From: JAJCYL01 sp965206015
GTDB taxonomy: Bacteria; Bacteroidota; Bacteroidia; Cytophagales; Cyclobacteriaceae
Direction of reading: 5' to 3'
Length of the DNA stretch: 64,000 nucleotides
Assembly (NCBI GenBank): GCA_965206015.1
Contig: CBDBIW010000016.1
Coordinates: forward strand, 1,240,001-1,304,000
The notes below the pieces were generated by a model that saw only the letters and a program-made list of their open reading frames with translations, was not told the DNA's origin and searched no databases. Positions 16,683 through 26,529 of the stretch are shown piece by piece. The position numbers were made by a program, and so were the translations under genes. Position 1 is the stretch's first letter. Each line of letters opens with the position of its first letter.

Positions 16683-19103
16683 CTAACTTCCACACATTTC
16701 ACATTCGTCTGGATTATCCAATGAACAGGTAATAGCTGGCTGATCCTGGAATTTTTGCTCTTCCATTTTTTCTATTACCACGGCGGTTTCACCAGCAATT
16801 TGCTTAACTGCTGCCGCTTGCGGTTTTTTCAAGGCTTCCTTATTTACAGTAAACTTGATGGCATCAGTTGCAGCCTTAGTTCTTAGGTAATACATTCCAG
16901 TTTTTAGACCACTCTTCCATGCATGAAAATGCATGGAAGTAATTTTTCCAAAGTTTGGTTCCTGAAGGTGAATATTCATGCTTTGACTCTGGTCAATGAA
17001 GGCTCCTCTATCAGCCGCCATCTCAATAATCGATTTCTGAGAAATTTCCCAGACAGTGCGATAGAGCTCCTTAATATTATTTGGAATCTCAGGAATGTTT
17101 TGAACTGAACCATTTTCAGACATCAGCGTGTTTTTCATGTTCTCATTCCACAAGCCTAATTCAATCAGGTCTTTTAACAAATGCTTGTTTACAACAATGA
17201 ACTCTCCTGATAATGTCCTGCGGGTATAAATGTTTGAGGTATAAGGCTCAAAGCACTCATTATTGCCTAGAATCTGTGAGGTTGATGCCGTTGGCATTGG
17301 AGCAAGCAATAAAGAGTTTCTAACTCCCTTTTTCTTTACTTCACGTTTGAGTTTGTCCCAATCCCACCGTCCTGAGTGAGGAGTAACTCCCCACATATCG
17401 AATTGGAAAATACCTTTCGATACCGGAGAGTCTTCAAAAGTCTTATATGGACCATCAACGGTGGCCAATTCCATAGATGCTTCCATGGCACCATAGTAGA
17501 TGGTCTCGTGAATTTCTCTATTCAGTTTTCTACCCCCGGGAGAGTCAAACGGTAATCTCATTAAAAGGAAGGCATCCGCTAATCCCTGAACACCAATACC
17601 GATAGGTCGGTGTCTCATATTAGAGTTCCGGGCTTCCTCAATCGGATAGTAATTGATGTCAATTACTTTATTCAGGTTTTTGGTCACCACTTTCGTGATA
17701 TCATATAACTGCTGATAATCAAATTCACCTTCTTCAGAAACGAATTTAGGAAGAGCAATAGAGGCCAGGTTACAAACTGCTACCTCATCTGGTGAAGTGT
17801 ACTCTACGATTTCAGTACAAAGATTACTCGACTTAATTACACCAAGGTTCTTTTGATTAGACTTCTTGTTACAGGCATCTTTATAAAGCATGTAAGGTGT
17901 TCCAGTCTCAATTTGAGATTCCACAACTTCAAACCAAAGATCTTGAGCCTTTATGGTTTCTCTGGCACGGCCTTCCTTTTCATACTTTTCGTAGAGGTTT
18001 TCAAACTCTTCCCCATAACATTCATGCAATCCTGGTGCTTCATTAGGACAGAATAGTGACCACTCCCCGTTTTCCTCTACTCTTTTCATAAACAGGTCAG
18101 GAATCCATAATGCATAGAATAAATCTCTTGCTCTTAATTCCTCTTTGCCATGATTTTTCTTCAGATCAAGGAATTGGAATATGTCAGCATGCCATGGCTC
18201 AATATAAATAGCAAAACTTCCTCTTCTTTTACCACCGCCCTGGTCAACATAACGTGCTGTCATGTCAAAATTTCTCAGCATTGGAACTATACCATTAGAA
18301 GTTCCATTAGTGCCTTTAATGTAGGAACCTGTAGCTCTTACGTTATGGATGCTCAGTCCAATACCCCCGGCAGACTGGGAGATCTTAGCGCACTGCTTTA
18401 ATGTATCGTAAATCCCATCAATGCTATCATCCTTTACCTGTAAAAGGAAGCATGATGATAGTTGAGGTTTTGGTGTACCTGCGTTGAATAAAGTTGGTGT
18501 GGCGTGCGTAAACCACTTTTGTGACATCAAGTTGTATGTTTCAATGGCAGCGTCAATATCTCCCTGATGAATACCAATAGCCACTCTCATCAGCATGTGC
18601 TGCGGCCTTTCAATCACTTTACCATCAATCTTCATCAGGTAAGAGTGCTCCAGTGTTTTAAACCCAAAGTAATCGTAACTATAATCTCTATCATAAATTA
18701 TGGTGGAGTCTAATAAGGCAGCATGCTTCTTGATGACGCCATAAACTTCCTTTGATATTAATGAGGCATTCTGGTTTGTTTTGGGATCAACATAAGTGTA
18801 AAGTCGTTTCATCGTGTTAGAAAACGACTTACTGGTGACCTTGTGAAGATTTGATATGGCAATTCTTGCTGCAAGGACTGCATATTCAGGATGCTTGGTC
18901 GTCATAGTTGCTGCCGTTTCAGCAGCCAGGTTATCCAACTCTACAGTAGTAACTCCATCGTAAATGCCATTGATTACTTTTTTGGCAATTTCAACAGGCT
19001 CTACATACAGCGTATTCAGACCATAACAAAGCTTTTCAATCCGGGCGGTTATCTTATCAAATTTTACCGATTCCCGGCGTCCGTCTCTTTTAATTACTAA
19101 CAT
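16683..19103 (-). CDS. nrdA: Class I ribonucleoside-diphosphate reductase, large (alpha) subunit
   Basis: 806 residues. The N-terminal ATP-cone (about 1-90, MLVIKRDGRRESVKFDKI) is the allosteric activity site. The barrel carries TPTLFNAGTPKPQLSSCFLL (one redox Cys), NLCTEIVEY and PMPTASTSQILGNNECFEPY (the conserved catalytic loop). The C-terminus CEMCGS supplies the CxxC shuttle cysteines. It reduces NDPs to dNDPs with NrdB and thioredoxin or glutaredoxin in the cytosol. nrdB lies 55 bp upstream on the same strand, so they form an nrdB-nrdA operon ending at the strong terminator at 16628. Confidence 0.97.
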   Translation of the reverse strand: MLVIKRDGRRESVKFDKITARIEKLCYGLNTLYVEPVEIAKKVINGIYDGVTTVELDNLAAETAATMTTKHPEYAVLAARIAISNLHKVTSKSFSNTMKRLYTYVDPKTNQNASLISKEVYGVIKKHAALLDSTIIYDRDYSYDYFGFKTLEHSYLMKIDGKVIERPQHMLMRVAIGIHQGDIDAAIETYNLMSQKWFTHATPTLFNAGTPKPQLSSCFLLQVKDDSIDGIYDTLKQCAKISQSAGGIGLSIHNVRATGSYIKGTNGTSNGIVPMLRNFDMTARYVDQGGGKRRGSFAIYIEPWHADIFQFLDLKKNHGKEELRARDLFYALWIPDLFMKRVEENGEWSLFCPNEAPGLHECYGEEFENLYEKYEKEGRARETIKAQDLWFEVVESQIETGTPYMLYKDACNKKSNQKNLGVIKSSNLCTEIVEYTSPDEVAVCNLASIALPKFVSEEGEFDYQQLYDITKVVTKNLNKVIDINYYPIEEARNSNMRHRPIGIGVQGLADAFLLMRLPFDSPGGRKLNREIHETIYYGAMEASMELATVDGPYKTFEDSPVSKGIFQFDMWGVTPHSGRWDWDKLKREVKKKGVRNSLLLAPMPTASTSQILGNNECFEPYTSNIYTRRTLSGEFIVVNKHLLKDLIELGLWNENMKNTLMSENGSVQNIPEIPNNIKELYRTVWEISQKSIIEMAADRGAFIDQSQSMNIHLQEPNFGKITSMHFHAWKSGLKTGMYYLRTKAATDAIKFTVNKEALKKPQAAAVKQIAGETAVVIEKMEEQKFQDQPAITCSLDNPDECEMCGS

Positions 19104-19158
19104 TGATTTACACGATTTTCAGGGGGTGGATTTAACAATAAATTTACGATTTTATGGA

Positions 19159-20154
19159 TCAGAAGTCTTCATCCGTTGAGAATTTATGTGACTCATTATC
19201 AGACTGTTCATTCATCACTCCTGCCTTCTGGTATTCAGCCACACGCTTTTCAAAGAAATTGGTTTTACCCTGAAGGGATATCATATCCATAAAGTCAAAT
19301 GGGTTTTTAGAATTATAAATTTTTGGGCAATTCAATTCGGATAATAATCGGTCTGCAACAAACTCAATATATTGACACATCAGGTCGGCATTCATTCCTA
19401 TTAATTTCACTGGGAGAGAATCTGTAACGAATTCCTGCTCTATGGTCACTGCATCTTTAATGATTTTCTGTACAGTTTCCACGGGCAACTTACTATTCAA
19501 ATGATCATTATAAAGTAAGCAGGCAAAATCACAATGTAGTCCCTCATCCCTGGAGATCAATTCGTTTGAAAAAGTCAATCCTGGCATCAAGCCTCTCTTC
19601 TTTAACCAAAAAATCGAACAAAAACTCCCTGAAAAGAAGATTCCTTCAACGGCCGCAAATGCTATCAATCTCTCCTGGAAAGATCCTTCATCAATCCACC
19701 TTAATGCCCAGTCTGCTTTTTTCTTCACGCAATCCATAGTGTCCATTGCATTCAACAGGCTATCCTTTTCTTTATTGTCCTTTATATAGGTATCAATCAG
19801 AAGAGAATAGGTTTCAGAATGAATATTCTCAATGGCAATCTGGAAGCCATAAAAAAACTTGGCCTCAGTATATTGAACTTCAGATACAAAATGTTCAGCA
19901 AGATTTTCATTCACAATACCATCACTTGCAGCAAAAAAGGCCAGAACATGGCTAATAAAGTGTTTCTCACCATCATTCAGATTGGCCCAATCTTTTAAAT
20001 CTTGACTCAGGTCTATTTCCTCTGCCGTCCAAAAACTGGCTTCTGCTTGCTTGTAGTATTTCCAAATGTCATGGTGCTGTATTGGAAACAAAACAAAACG
20101 CTTCTTGTTTTCCTGTAAGATTGGTTCGGTTGTTTCCTGAACGACGTTACTCAT
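19159..20154 (-). CDS. nrdB: Class I ribonucleoside-diphosphate reductase, small (beta) subunit
   Basis: 331 residues. Dimetal ligands fall in WTAEEIDLS, EAKFFYGFQIAIENIHSETY and ISRDEGLHCDFA. The FFYGFQ segment follows the conserved E-A-K. The acidic C-terminus ending STDEDF is the peptide that docks into NrdA. The subunit generates the radical or oxidant that starts each NrdA turnover. First gene of the nrdB-nrdA operon. No convincing NrdR box was found upstream (20155-20593), although the region is long enough to hold regulatory sites. Confidence 0.97.
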   Translation of the reverse strand: MSNVVQETTEPILQENKKRFVLFPIQHHDIWKYYKQAEASFWTAEEIDLSQDLKDWANLNDGEKHFISHVLAFFAASDGIVNENLAEHFVSEVQYTEAKFFYGFQIAIENIHSETYSLLIDTYIKDNKEKDSLLNAMDTMDCVKKKADWALRWIDEGSFQERLIAFAAVEGIFFSGSFCSIFWLKKRGLMPGLTFSNELISRDEGLHCDFACLLYNDHLNSKLPVETVQKIIKDAVTIEQEFVTDSLPVKLIGMNADLMCQYIEFVADRLLSELNCPKIYNSKNPFDFMDMISLQGKTNFFEKRVAEYQKAGVMNEQSDNESHKFSTDEDF

Positions 20155-20536
20155 GGTTTACTAATGTGATATATTATTGTTAATTATTTGAACGAATAAT
20201 AAAGCTTAAAGATACCCACCTCGCAAGAGCAAGATGCACCTTCAATTGATTGAAAGTACCTTTTTTGAATACCTGCTGGTTTAGTTGTTCCGACCAAACA
20301 CTGACTTCACACAGAAGTCACACAAATATGTTGAATCAGAGTGAAAAAATCAAAGAGCAAATGACAAGAATCCAAGGTGCGTTAACGAGTAAGATAGCTG
20401 TGCATAAATGGTTATTTTTGAGAACATTAAATCTTGATTTCACAATGATTACTTCATCGTTTTTTGAGCATAAACGGGGGTAAAAAAGTTAAAAAAATGA
20501 TCATAATTAATAATTATAAACATGTATCTCTCAAAT
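20155..20536. other. Divergent regulatory interval between nrdB and rplU, no gene
   Basis: About 380 bp without a supportable gene. On the minus strand TATCTTTA (near 20210) resembles a -7 box for nrdB but lacks a TTG at the right distance. Short open frames here show no family features. Confidence 0.5.
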
Positions 20537-20566
20537 TTGCAAGTTATCTGGATTATTTTATCTTTG
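20537..20566 (+). promoter_or_regulatory. Bacteroidota-type -33/-7 promoter of rplU-rpmA
   Basis: TTG at 20537-20539, a 19-bp spacer, then TATCTTTG at 20559-20566, an exact match to the consensus TTG-N19-TAnnTTTG. The rplU ATG follows 28 bases after the -7 box. This is the clearest promoter in the window. Confidence 0.88.
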
Positions 20567-20593
20567 CACTCCATTTTTCGAAATCATTAAGCA

Positions 20594-20902
20594 ATGTACG
20601 CAATTGTAGATATCGCAGGAAAACAGTTTAAAGTTGAGAAAGACAAGTCCATTTATACCCCAAGGTTAGAGGGTGAAGAAGGAGCTGTGGTCGAATTCAG
20701 CAATGTTCTTCTGGTAGATAATGGCGGTAAGGTGACAATAGGAACTCCTGCTGTGAGAGGGTTCAAGGTTTTCGGAAAAATTCTGGAGCATGTTAAAGAT
20801 GACAAGGTGATAGTCTTTAAAAAGAAAAGGCGAAAAGGATATAAGAAAAAGAACGGTCACCGTCAGCAATTCACAAAGGTTTTAGTAGAAAGTATCGCAT
20901 AA
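20594..20902 (+). CDS. rplU: 50S ribosomal protein L21
   Basis: 102 residues, full family length. It begins MYAIVDIAGKQFKVEKDK and ends with the basic KKRRKGYKKKNGHRQQFT element typical of L21, which binds 23S rRNA. Followed after 11 bp by rpmA, the universal L21-L27 order, and driven by the promoter at 20537. Confidence 0.98.
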   Translation: MYAIVDIAGKQFKVEKDKSIYTPRLEGEEGAVVEFSNVLLVDNGGKVTIGTPAVRGFKVFGKILEHVKDDKVIVFKKKRRKGYKKKNGHRQQFTKVLVESIA

Positions 20903-20913
20903 TATTTTAATTC

Positions 20914-21168
20914 ATGGCACATAAAAAAGGAGCCGGTAGTTCCAATAACGGAAGAGAATCGGAAAGTAAACGTCTTGGTGTAAAAAAGTATGGTGGACAA
21001 AAGGTCATTGCCGGCAACATACTTATTCGTCAAAGGGGTACTCAGCACCACGCTGGAACCAATGTTGGTATGGGTAAAGACCATACACTTTTTGCCCTAG
21101 TGGACGGAACTGTTGAGTTCAAGAAAAAGAGACAAAACAGATCATATGTGTCTATTGTAACCGAGTAG
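20914..21168 (+). CDS. rpmA: 50S ribosomal protein L27
   Basis: 84 residues beginning MAHKKGAGSSNNGRESESKR, then LGVKKYGGQKVIAGNILIRQ and RGTQHHAGTNVGMGKDHTLF, all classic L27. The N-terminal tail reaches towards the peptidyl-transferase centre. There is no N-terminal leader requiring Prp-type cleavage. Second gene of the rplU operon; a T-run follows at about 21214, but I see no clear stem. Confidence 0.98.
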   Translation: MAHKKGAGSSNNGRESESKRLGVKKYGGQKVIAGNILIRQRGTQHHAGTNVGMGKDHTLFALVDGTVEFKKKRQNRSYVSIVTE

Positions 21169-21234
21169 AAAATTAAGATTTTCAAAAAGGAAGTGCTGTT
21201 TTATGGATGGTGCTTTTTTTATGCCAAAACGAAA

Positions 21235-21855
21235 TTAAAACGGGCTGTACCTTAAGATTTGTTCAATAAAATTTCCTAAAAGGGCAGGTCGTAAAAGAGC
21301 ACTAAATGCCATCCCAAATAAGGCTCCATAAAGATGGGCGTCGTGGTTAATCCTGTCTGACATTCTATCACCCATATAAACGGAATAAAACAGATAGAGT
21401 GCTCCAAGAACGAACCCTGGCAGACAGATAAAAAAATAAAGACAAATATCCATTACGGGATTGGTCAAAATACTGCTGAACAAGACCGCACTAACTCCCC
21501 CTGAGGCACCGATGGTGCTATAATTCACATTAGTACGATGCTTCAAGTATGAAGGGATGTCAGAAACAACAATGCCTATTACATACATTGCAACAAACAT
21601 ATACCCACCCCACTCACCTAAATATAGTTTAAACGCCTGCTCAACAAATACTCCGAAGAAATAGAAGGTAATCATATTAAAAGCGAGGTGTCCGTAATTA
21701 CTATGAATTAGCCCGGAGGTAATAAACCTATAATACTGACCTGATTGATGGATCTGATAGGGATGCATCATAAACTTTAGAAAAACAGCAGAATTGTTCC
21801 AAGCGTAAATACTAGTCCCTATGGTAATGATGATTAATACTAAAGTGAAGCTCAT
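21235..21855 (-). CDS. Rhomboid-family intramembrane serine protease
   Basis: 206 residues with about six membrane helices. The catalytic serine is in STIGASGGVSAVLF and the partner histidine in INHDAHLYGALFGMAFSALL. An HSNYGHLAFNM motif in the second helix (H-x(n)-H-x-x-x-N) is typical of the fold. Rhomboids cleave membrane-spanning substrates at the inner membrane; the substrate here is unknown. It starts 3 bp after the stop of the polyprenyl synthase gene, so the two are co-transcribed. Confidence 0.93.
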   Translation of the reverse strand: MSFTLVLIIITIGTSIYAWNNSAVFLKFMMHPYQIHQSGQYYRFITSGLIHSNYGHLAFNMITFYFFGVFVEQAFKLYLGEWGGYMFVAMYVIGIVVSDIPSYLKHRTNVNYSTIGASGGVSAVLFSSILTNPVMDICLYFFICLPGFVLGALYLFYSVYMGDRMSDRINHDAHLYGALFGMAFSALLRPALLGNFIEQILRYSPF

Positions 21856-21858
21856 TGA

Positions 21859-22833
21859 TTAGTACTCTCTGTTAATAAGGTGATTCGTGAATTCTTTCAA
21901 TGTAGCTTTAGCACCACTGTATGTATCTATTTGATCCAGCTTACTGAAGCCTTTTTCAAAGCATTCATTCATTTTCTTTTCAACCATTTGCCTAATTTCC
22001 AGCAATTCATAAATATTGGTTATGGCTTCTACCTTCTCTTTGGGGTCTTTTCCTGAAAAATTTAAATATTTCTTCAGCTCTTCACGGACTGCACCTTTCG
22101 CCATCATCCGGGCCTTAATGAGCAACAAGGTTTTTTTGTTAACAATGATATCCCCGCCTACTTGTTTACCAAATTTGCCCTTGTCTCCGTAAACATCCAG
22201 AATATCATCCTTGAGTTGAAATCCAACACCTATATTTTCTCCAAATTCTTTCAGAAGTTGGCATTCCTGTTCAGAAGCTCCTCCTAAATAAGCACCTAAA
22301 TTCAAACTGAATCCCAATAAAACTGCCGTTTTCAAACGAATCATTCGAATGTACTCCTCTTCAGACACATTCTCACAGATTTCAAAATTCATGTCCAATT
22401 GTTGGCCCTCACAAACTTCAACGGCACAAGTGTTAAAAAGCTTTAATGCATATGGCAGTTTATCCCCGTCTACATTTTGCAATAGCTGATACACTTTGAC
22501 AAACATCACATCGCCCGAAAGGATGGCAACATTAGGGCTCCATTTTTCATGAATGGTTTGTTTACCCCTCCGAAGCGGAGCTTTATCCATGATGTCATCA
22601 TGAACAAGTGTGAAATTATGAAAGAGCTCTACAGCCAGTGCAGGGAGAATAATCTGTTTAACATCAGCATGGAAAATTTCATACCCTAGGATAACGAGTA
22701 ATGGCCTCAATCGTTTTCCTCCAATTGATAGCATGTAATAGATAGGATCATAAATCTCAACCGGTTCCTTCCCTAATCTCAGGGATTCAATCTCGTGATT
22801 TATGAGTTGTTGGTATCTCTCAATTTTGTTCAA
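21859..22833 (-). CDS. Polyprenyl (isoprenoid) diphosphate synthase
   Basis: 324 residues. The first aspartate-rich motif is VHDDIMDKAPLRRG and the second GFQLKDDILDVYGD; these bind Mg2+ and the allylic diphosphate. GGKRLRPLLVILGYE near the N-terminus is the family GGKR(I/L)RP motif. It condenses isopentenyl diphosphate onto an allylic primer. Length and motif context fit geranylgeranyl- or longer-chain synthases feeding menaquinone or carotenoids; chain length is not decidable by eye. It lies between rnr and the rhomboid gene on the same strand. Confidence 0.92.
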   Translation of the reverse strand: MNKIERYQQLINHEIESLRLGKEPVEIYDPIYYMLSIGGKRLRPLLVILGYEIFHADVKQIILPALAVELFHNFTLVHDDIMDKAPLRRGKQTIHEKWSPNVAILSGDVMFVKVYQLLQNVDGDKLPYALKLFNTCAVEVCEGQQLDMNFEICENVSEEEYIRMIRLKTAVLLGFSLNLGAYLGGASEQECQLLKEFGENIGVGFQLKDDILDVYGDKGKFGKQVGGDIIVNKKTLLLIKARMMAKGAVREELKKYLNFSGKDPKEKVEAITNIYELLEIRQMVEKKMNECFEKGFSKLDQIDTYSGAKATLKEFTNHLINREY

Positions 22834-22889
22834 TGTGCAAATCTAACTGAATAACAACTCCGTAAAGTTCTCTTTTGTTTTGGCTACTT

Positions 22890-25040
22890 TTAAATGACCA
22901 ATTCAAGATCAATTGTTCTTCGATCAATATTAGTATGTGTGATTCTAACCACTACTTTGTCACCGAGTGTGATTATCCTTTTATTTCTTCTTCCAATGAC
23001 ACGATAATTCTTTTCGTCAAATTCATAATAGTCATCATTCATGTCAGCAATTCTTGCCATTCCTTCACATTTGGTTTCAGTAATTTCGACGAAGAGACCC
23101 CATTCAGTAACCCCGCTCACTATTCCGTCATAATCTCTGTCATCAGAAATCCCCATGTACTCAACTTGCTTGTATTTGATAGAGGCTCTTTCTGCATCGG
23201 AAGCTCTTTTTTCTCTTTCTGAGGAGTGATTACAGTTTTGTTCAAATGCTTCTTTCCCAGGAGGCTTGCCGCCGTCAAGATAATGTCTCAAAAGCCGGTG
23301 TACCATAACATCCGGATACCGTCTTATTGGAGATGTGAAATGAGTGTAGTGGCTAAAGGCTAACCCGAAGTGACCTTTTGGATTGGTTGTATATTTCGCT
23401 TTTGCCATAGACCGGATGGCAATTGATTCAAGCACATTTTGTTCGGGTTTGCCCTCAATATCATGCATCAAACTATTGAGAGAATGAGATATTCCGGTTC
23501 CGATATCGAGATTATGGCCAAATTTCTTGGCAAAACTTGCAAAGTTATCCAGCTTTTCAGGATCTGGATTATCATGTGTTCTATAAACAAAGGTGTTTTT
23601 ATCTCTCCCGTTTTTAAGGTTGAAAATATATTCAGCTACTCTTTTGTTGGCCAGTAGCATAAATTCTTCAATCAGTTTATGAGCATCTTGTCTAACCTTG
23701 GGAATTATTCCCAGGGGTTTGCCGTTTTCATCCAGTTTGAATTTTACTTCAACTGTTTCAAAGGCAATAGCCCCATTGTCAAATCTCTCTTTTTTTATTT
23801 TTTTCGCAAGTTTATCAAGCACTTTGATTTCACTATAGAAGTCGCCCTTTCCGGAATTTAACCGCTCTTGGGCTTCCTCATATGTGAATCGGCGGTCCGA
23901 GTGGATAATTGTTCTGCCAAACCACTCTTGCTCAACATTACCTTGATCGTTAATTTGGAAGACGGCTGAGAATGTGAGTTTGTCCTCGTTTGGTCGCAAT
24001 GAGCACAATTGGTTTGATAGCCGTTCGGGCAGCATTGGAATGGTCCTATCGACCAGATAAACTGACGTTGCACGCTCAAATGCTTCTTGATCGAGAATAG
24101 ATTCTTCAGCAACATAATAACTTACGTCTGCAATATGAATCCCAATTTCATGAAGACCATTACTAAGTTTCTGGTATGATAAAGCATCGTCAAAATCTTT
24201 GGCATCCTCAGGATCGATGGTGACTGTAGTAATTTTTCTAAAGTCCTTTCTTCCCTTAATCTCCTCAGATCCGATCTGGTCCGGGATATTTTCAGCTATT
24301 TTTAAAACTGGAGGGGGAAATTTATTTGGCAAGCCAAACTCGGCAATTATTGAATGAATTTCCGCTTCATTTTCACCTGCTTTACCCAAAACATCAACTA
24401 CTTTTCCTTCCGGGCTTTTGTTACCCTTTTCCAAGTGCCATTGTTTAATTTCAACAATTACCTTGTCATTATTTTTAGCTCCTTTGATATTTTTGGGATA
24501 AACATAAATGTCTAAATGCATTTTCCGGAAGTCCGGAACGACGAATGCATTGTTATGGTTGATTTGTATTTTTCCGACGAACCTAATTCTGTCCCTTTTC
24601 AACACTTCTACCACCCTGCCCTCCAGCCTCTTGGATTTTTTGCCAATAGAAGTCAATTCCACTCTAACCAGATCACCGTCAAGGGCATTGTACATGTTCC
24701 TGCTATGCACCCAAATATCATCCTGATCCTCTGGCGTTTCAATATAACCAAAATTGGGACTAACAAAATCAACCGTTCCAACGATAAATTCAGAGTCAGC
24801 CTTCAATTTGAACCTGTTACCTGTTGTATGAATTAATTTGCCCTCACTCGACAGCGTGAACAAAGCATTTTCAATTTGCGTTTTGGCGGTTTTATCGCGA
24901 ATACCCAGCTGCTTAATTATCTGTTTTGATGAAAATGGTTTGAATGGGTCTTCTTCAAAAAGGCTTAGAACAAATCTTTTAAACCCTTTATTGTCAAGTT
25001 GATTGCCGGTTTTTCGGCCCTTCTTATTCTTTCTAGTCAT
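22890..25040 (-). CDS. rnr: Ribonuclease R
   Basis: 716 residues. Order of domains: an N-terminal helix-turn-helix-like region (about 20-75), two cold-shock domains (about 80-235), the RNB catalytic domain (TIDPEDAKDFDDALS with the metal-binding aspartates; HYTHFTSPIRRYPDVMVHRL), and a C-terminal S1 domain (about 640-716, VTEWGLFVEITETKCEGM). It degrades structured RNA 3' to 5' in the cytosol. The basic N-terminus MTRKNKKGRKTG supports the start. Upstream lies a decayed ABC-transporter fragment. Confidence 0.96.
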   Translation of the reverse strand: MTRKNKKGRKTGNQLDNKGFKRFVLSLFEEDPFKPFSSKQIIKQLGIRDKTAKTQIENALFTLSSEGKLIHTTGNRFKLKADSEFIVGTVDFVSPNFGYIETPEDQDDIWVHSRNMYNALDGDLVRVELTSIGKKSKRLEGRVVEVLKRDRIRFVGKIQINHNNAFVVPDFRKMHLDIYVYPKNIKGAKNNDKVIVEIKQWHLEKGNKSPEGKVVDVLGKAGENEAEIHSIIAEFGLPNKFPPPVLKIAENIPDQIGSEEIKGRKDFRKITTVTIDPEDAKDFDDALSYQKLSNGLHEIGIHIADVSYYVAEESILDQEAFERATSVYLVDRTIPMLPERLSNQLCSLRPNEDKLTFSAVFQINDQGNVEQEWFGRTIIHSDRRFTYEEAQERLNSGKGDFYSEIKVLDKLAKKIKKERFDNGAIAFETVEVKFKLDENGKPLGIIPKVRQDAHKLIEEFMLLANKRVAEYIFNLKNGRDKNTFVYRTHDNPDPEKLDNFASFAKKFGHNLDIGTGISHSLNSLMHDIEGKPEQNVLESIAIRSMAKAKYTTNPKGHFGLAFSHYTHFTSPIRRYPDVMVHRLLRHYLDGGKPPGKEAFEQNCNHSSEREKRASDAERASIKYKQVEYMGISDDRDYDGIVSGVTEWGLFVEITETKCEGMARIADMNDDYYEFDEKNYRVIGRRNKRIITLGDKVVVRITHTNIDRRTIDLELVI

Positions 25041-25057
25041 TTAATTTAATTACCGGC

Positions 25058-25221
25058 TCAATTCTGGATTTTATGGAGTAGTGCCTTTGTATATTCATGA
25101 GTCGGGTTGTCAAAAATGGATGACACTGAACCCTCCTCAATCATGGAGCCCTCTTTGCATTACTAACACTCTATCACTCATAAAGTTAATAAGCCTAAGA
25201 TCATGAGAGATGAAATTATTA
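25058..25221 (-). pseudogene. C-terminal fragment of an oligopeptide-type ABC transporter ATPase
   Basis: On the minus strand the frame reads NNFISHDLRLINFMSDRVLV, MQRG, then after a one-base shift SMIEEGSVSSIFDNPTHEYT and KALLHKIQN to a stop at 25058-25060. SHD is the switch histidine region, and the DNPTHEYTKALL tail is diagnostic of Opp/Dpp ATPases. The upstream part of the gene is replaced by an IS982-like element that begins at 25222, so insertion plus deletion removed most of the gene. Confidence 0.8.
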
Positions 25222-25799
25222 ACTAACGTGAGTTCGATATGAAAATGAGGTTTTTTTGAAAGGAAAAGAGGCAGATTTTTAGTATACTAAAGCACTGAAT
25301 TTCAATAGATTAAACCAAATATCTGCCCATGTTATCTGCTGATAAAATTACCGGAATTTTCTGTTCTATTGACGACTTTTACCTTGATTTACTACCGAAA
25401 TATCAAAAAGCCCTGCCTGGTACCAAAAAATCCAGGCTATTTACTTGAAAAATCGAGCTGCTGGACAATGGCTTCACATTACACATCATCACTGCTGGTA
25501 CAGGTGAAATCGCAGATTTTATGCTTCCCCCTGGTAATGTGGACGACCGTAAGCCTCTTACAATGGAACGGTTTACCAACAAGCTTTTTGGTGACAAAGG
25601 GTATATCAGTAAGGAACTTTTTAAAAACCTTTTCTTCCAGGGTGTTCACCTGGTCACAAAGCTCAAACCGAATGTAAAATCTTCATCAATCACACCAATT
25701 ATCGATGCTGTGCTACCTGGTAAAAGAGCTATTTGTGAAACCATTATATTGGCCAGCTCAAAAACATATTTCAAGTCGAAGCATTCAAGACACAGAAGT
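25222..25799 (+). mobile_element. IS982-family deletion derivative, copy 1 (right end lost)
   Basis: The left terminal repeat ACTAACGTGAGTTCGA is at 25222-25237. The transposase frame begins at 25329 (MLSADKITGIFCSIDDFYLD) and jumps through an internal deletion from LPGTKKSRLFT straight to LLDNGFTLHIIT and DFMLPPGNVDDRKPL, then GDKGYISKELF, GVHLVTKLKPN and LPGKRAICETI. These are IS982 DDE-domain motifs. Identity with copy 2 (36983-37661) ends at CACAGAAGT (25799). Beyond that lies the tail of a decayed sigma factor, so the right terminus was deleted. Confidence 0.82.
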
Positions 25800-26420
25800 T
25801 CTACTTTTTCCCGGACCATTTTTAATTCAAGAGATTTTTGTTGCTGATTTTGTTGAAGGTTGAAAATACCGTTGAGCTCAGTACACTAGCAACAAGGCCC
25901 ATTTTTGTTAATCAGGCTACAGCGATTTGCGAAGATTTCTTTCATTGAATTTCTCGTATCTGCTAATGAGTGTTTGATTTTTCCTTCACTCAAAGCCAAA
26001 ATTTCCATAACCTCTGAAACTTTAAATGAATAGACTTATTTGAGAATCAGCACCAATTTGTTGTTCCAGCGATAGTGTCTTCGCCATACAAGTGAGACAG
26101 AAATTAGCATGTTCTCTGAGTTCATACTTACCTGACGGAGAATTCAAATTGCAGTTCTACACTTATCCTGATAGTCCTCTTTCCAACGGCTTTTCACCCG
26201 AAAATGGTAGCAAGATAGGTTGGGAGCTATTGTAAATACCCATGTTTTGAAAGAGATAGATGATAAACCATTATAAGGTGTCAATTTTGTTTTTGCTTTA
26301 ATAAAAATTTCTTGGGTGAGATCTTCAGCGTCCTGGCGATTAGTAATTAGCCTGAGCAGGTAGGACTTCAGCGAATCCTGAATATCAAAAAAACTCTTTT
26401 TCAAAAGTTTTGTTATCCAT
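25800..26420 (-). pseudogene. Decayed ECF RNA polymerase sigma factor
   Basis: Minus-strand frames read MDNKTFEKEFF, a shift, DIQDSLKSYLLRLITNRQDA, EDLTQEIFIKAKTKL (sigma region 2), a stop, then NSPSGKYELREHANFCLTCM, AKTLSLEQQI, a shift and stop, VYSFKVSEVMEILALSEGKI and KHSLADTRNSMKEIFANRCS (region 4). It ends LINKNGPC and CTELNGIFN. At least two frameshifts and two stops are present. The tail is cut by the truncated IS982 element at 25799. Before decay it was a complete SigJ/Sig70-like ECF sigma with a cysteine-bearing linker. Confidence 0.8.
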
Positions 26421-26529
26421 CTACAACGAAATGATTAGTGAAACTAAAGGATTGAAGGATTGAACGAAACTTTATTTTACTATTTTAGCCAATCATAGAA
26501 TATTCACCAATCAATAATCAAATTATTGT

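Noticed and set aside
20155..20593. NrdR boxes upstream of nrdB
   Set aside because: ACAC-containing stretches were seen, but none match a paired NrdR box with correct spacing.
21181..21225. Terminator after rpmA
   Set aside because: There is a T-run, but the flanking GTGCT repeats are direct, not inverted, so no stem forms.
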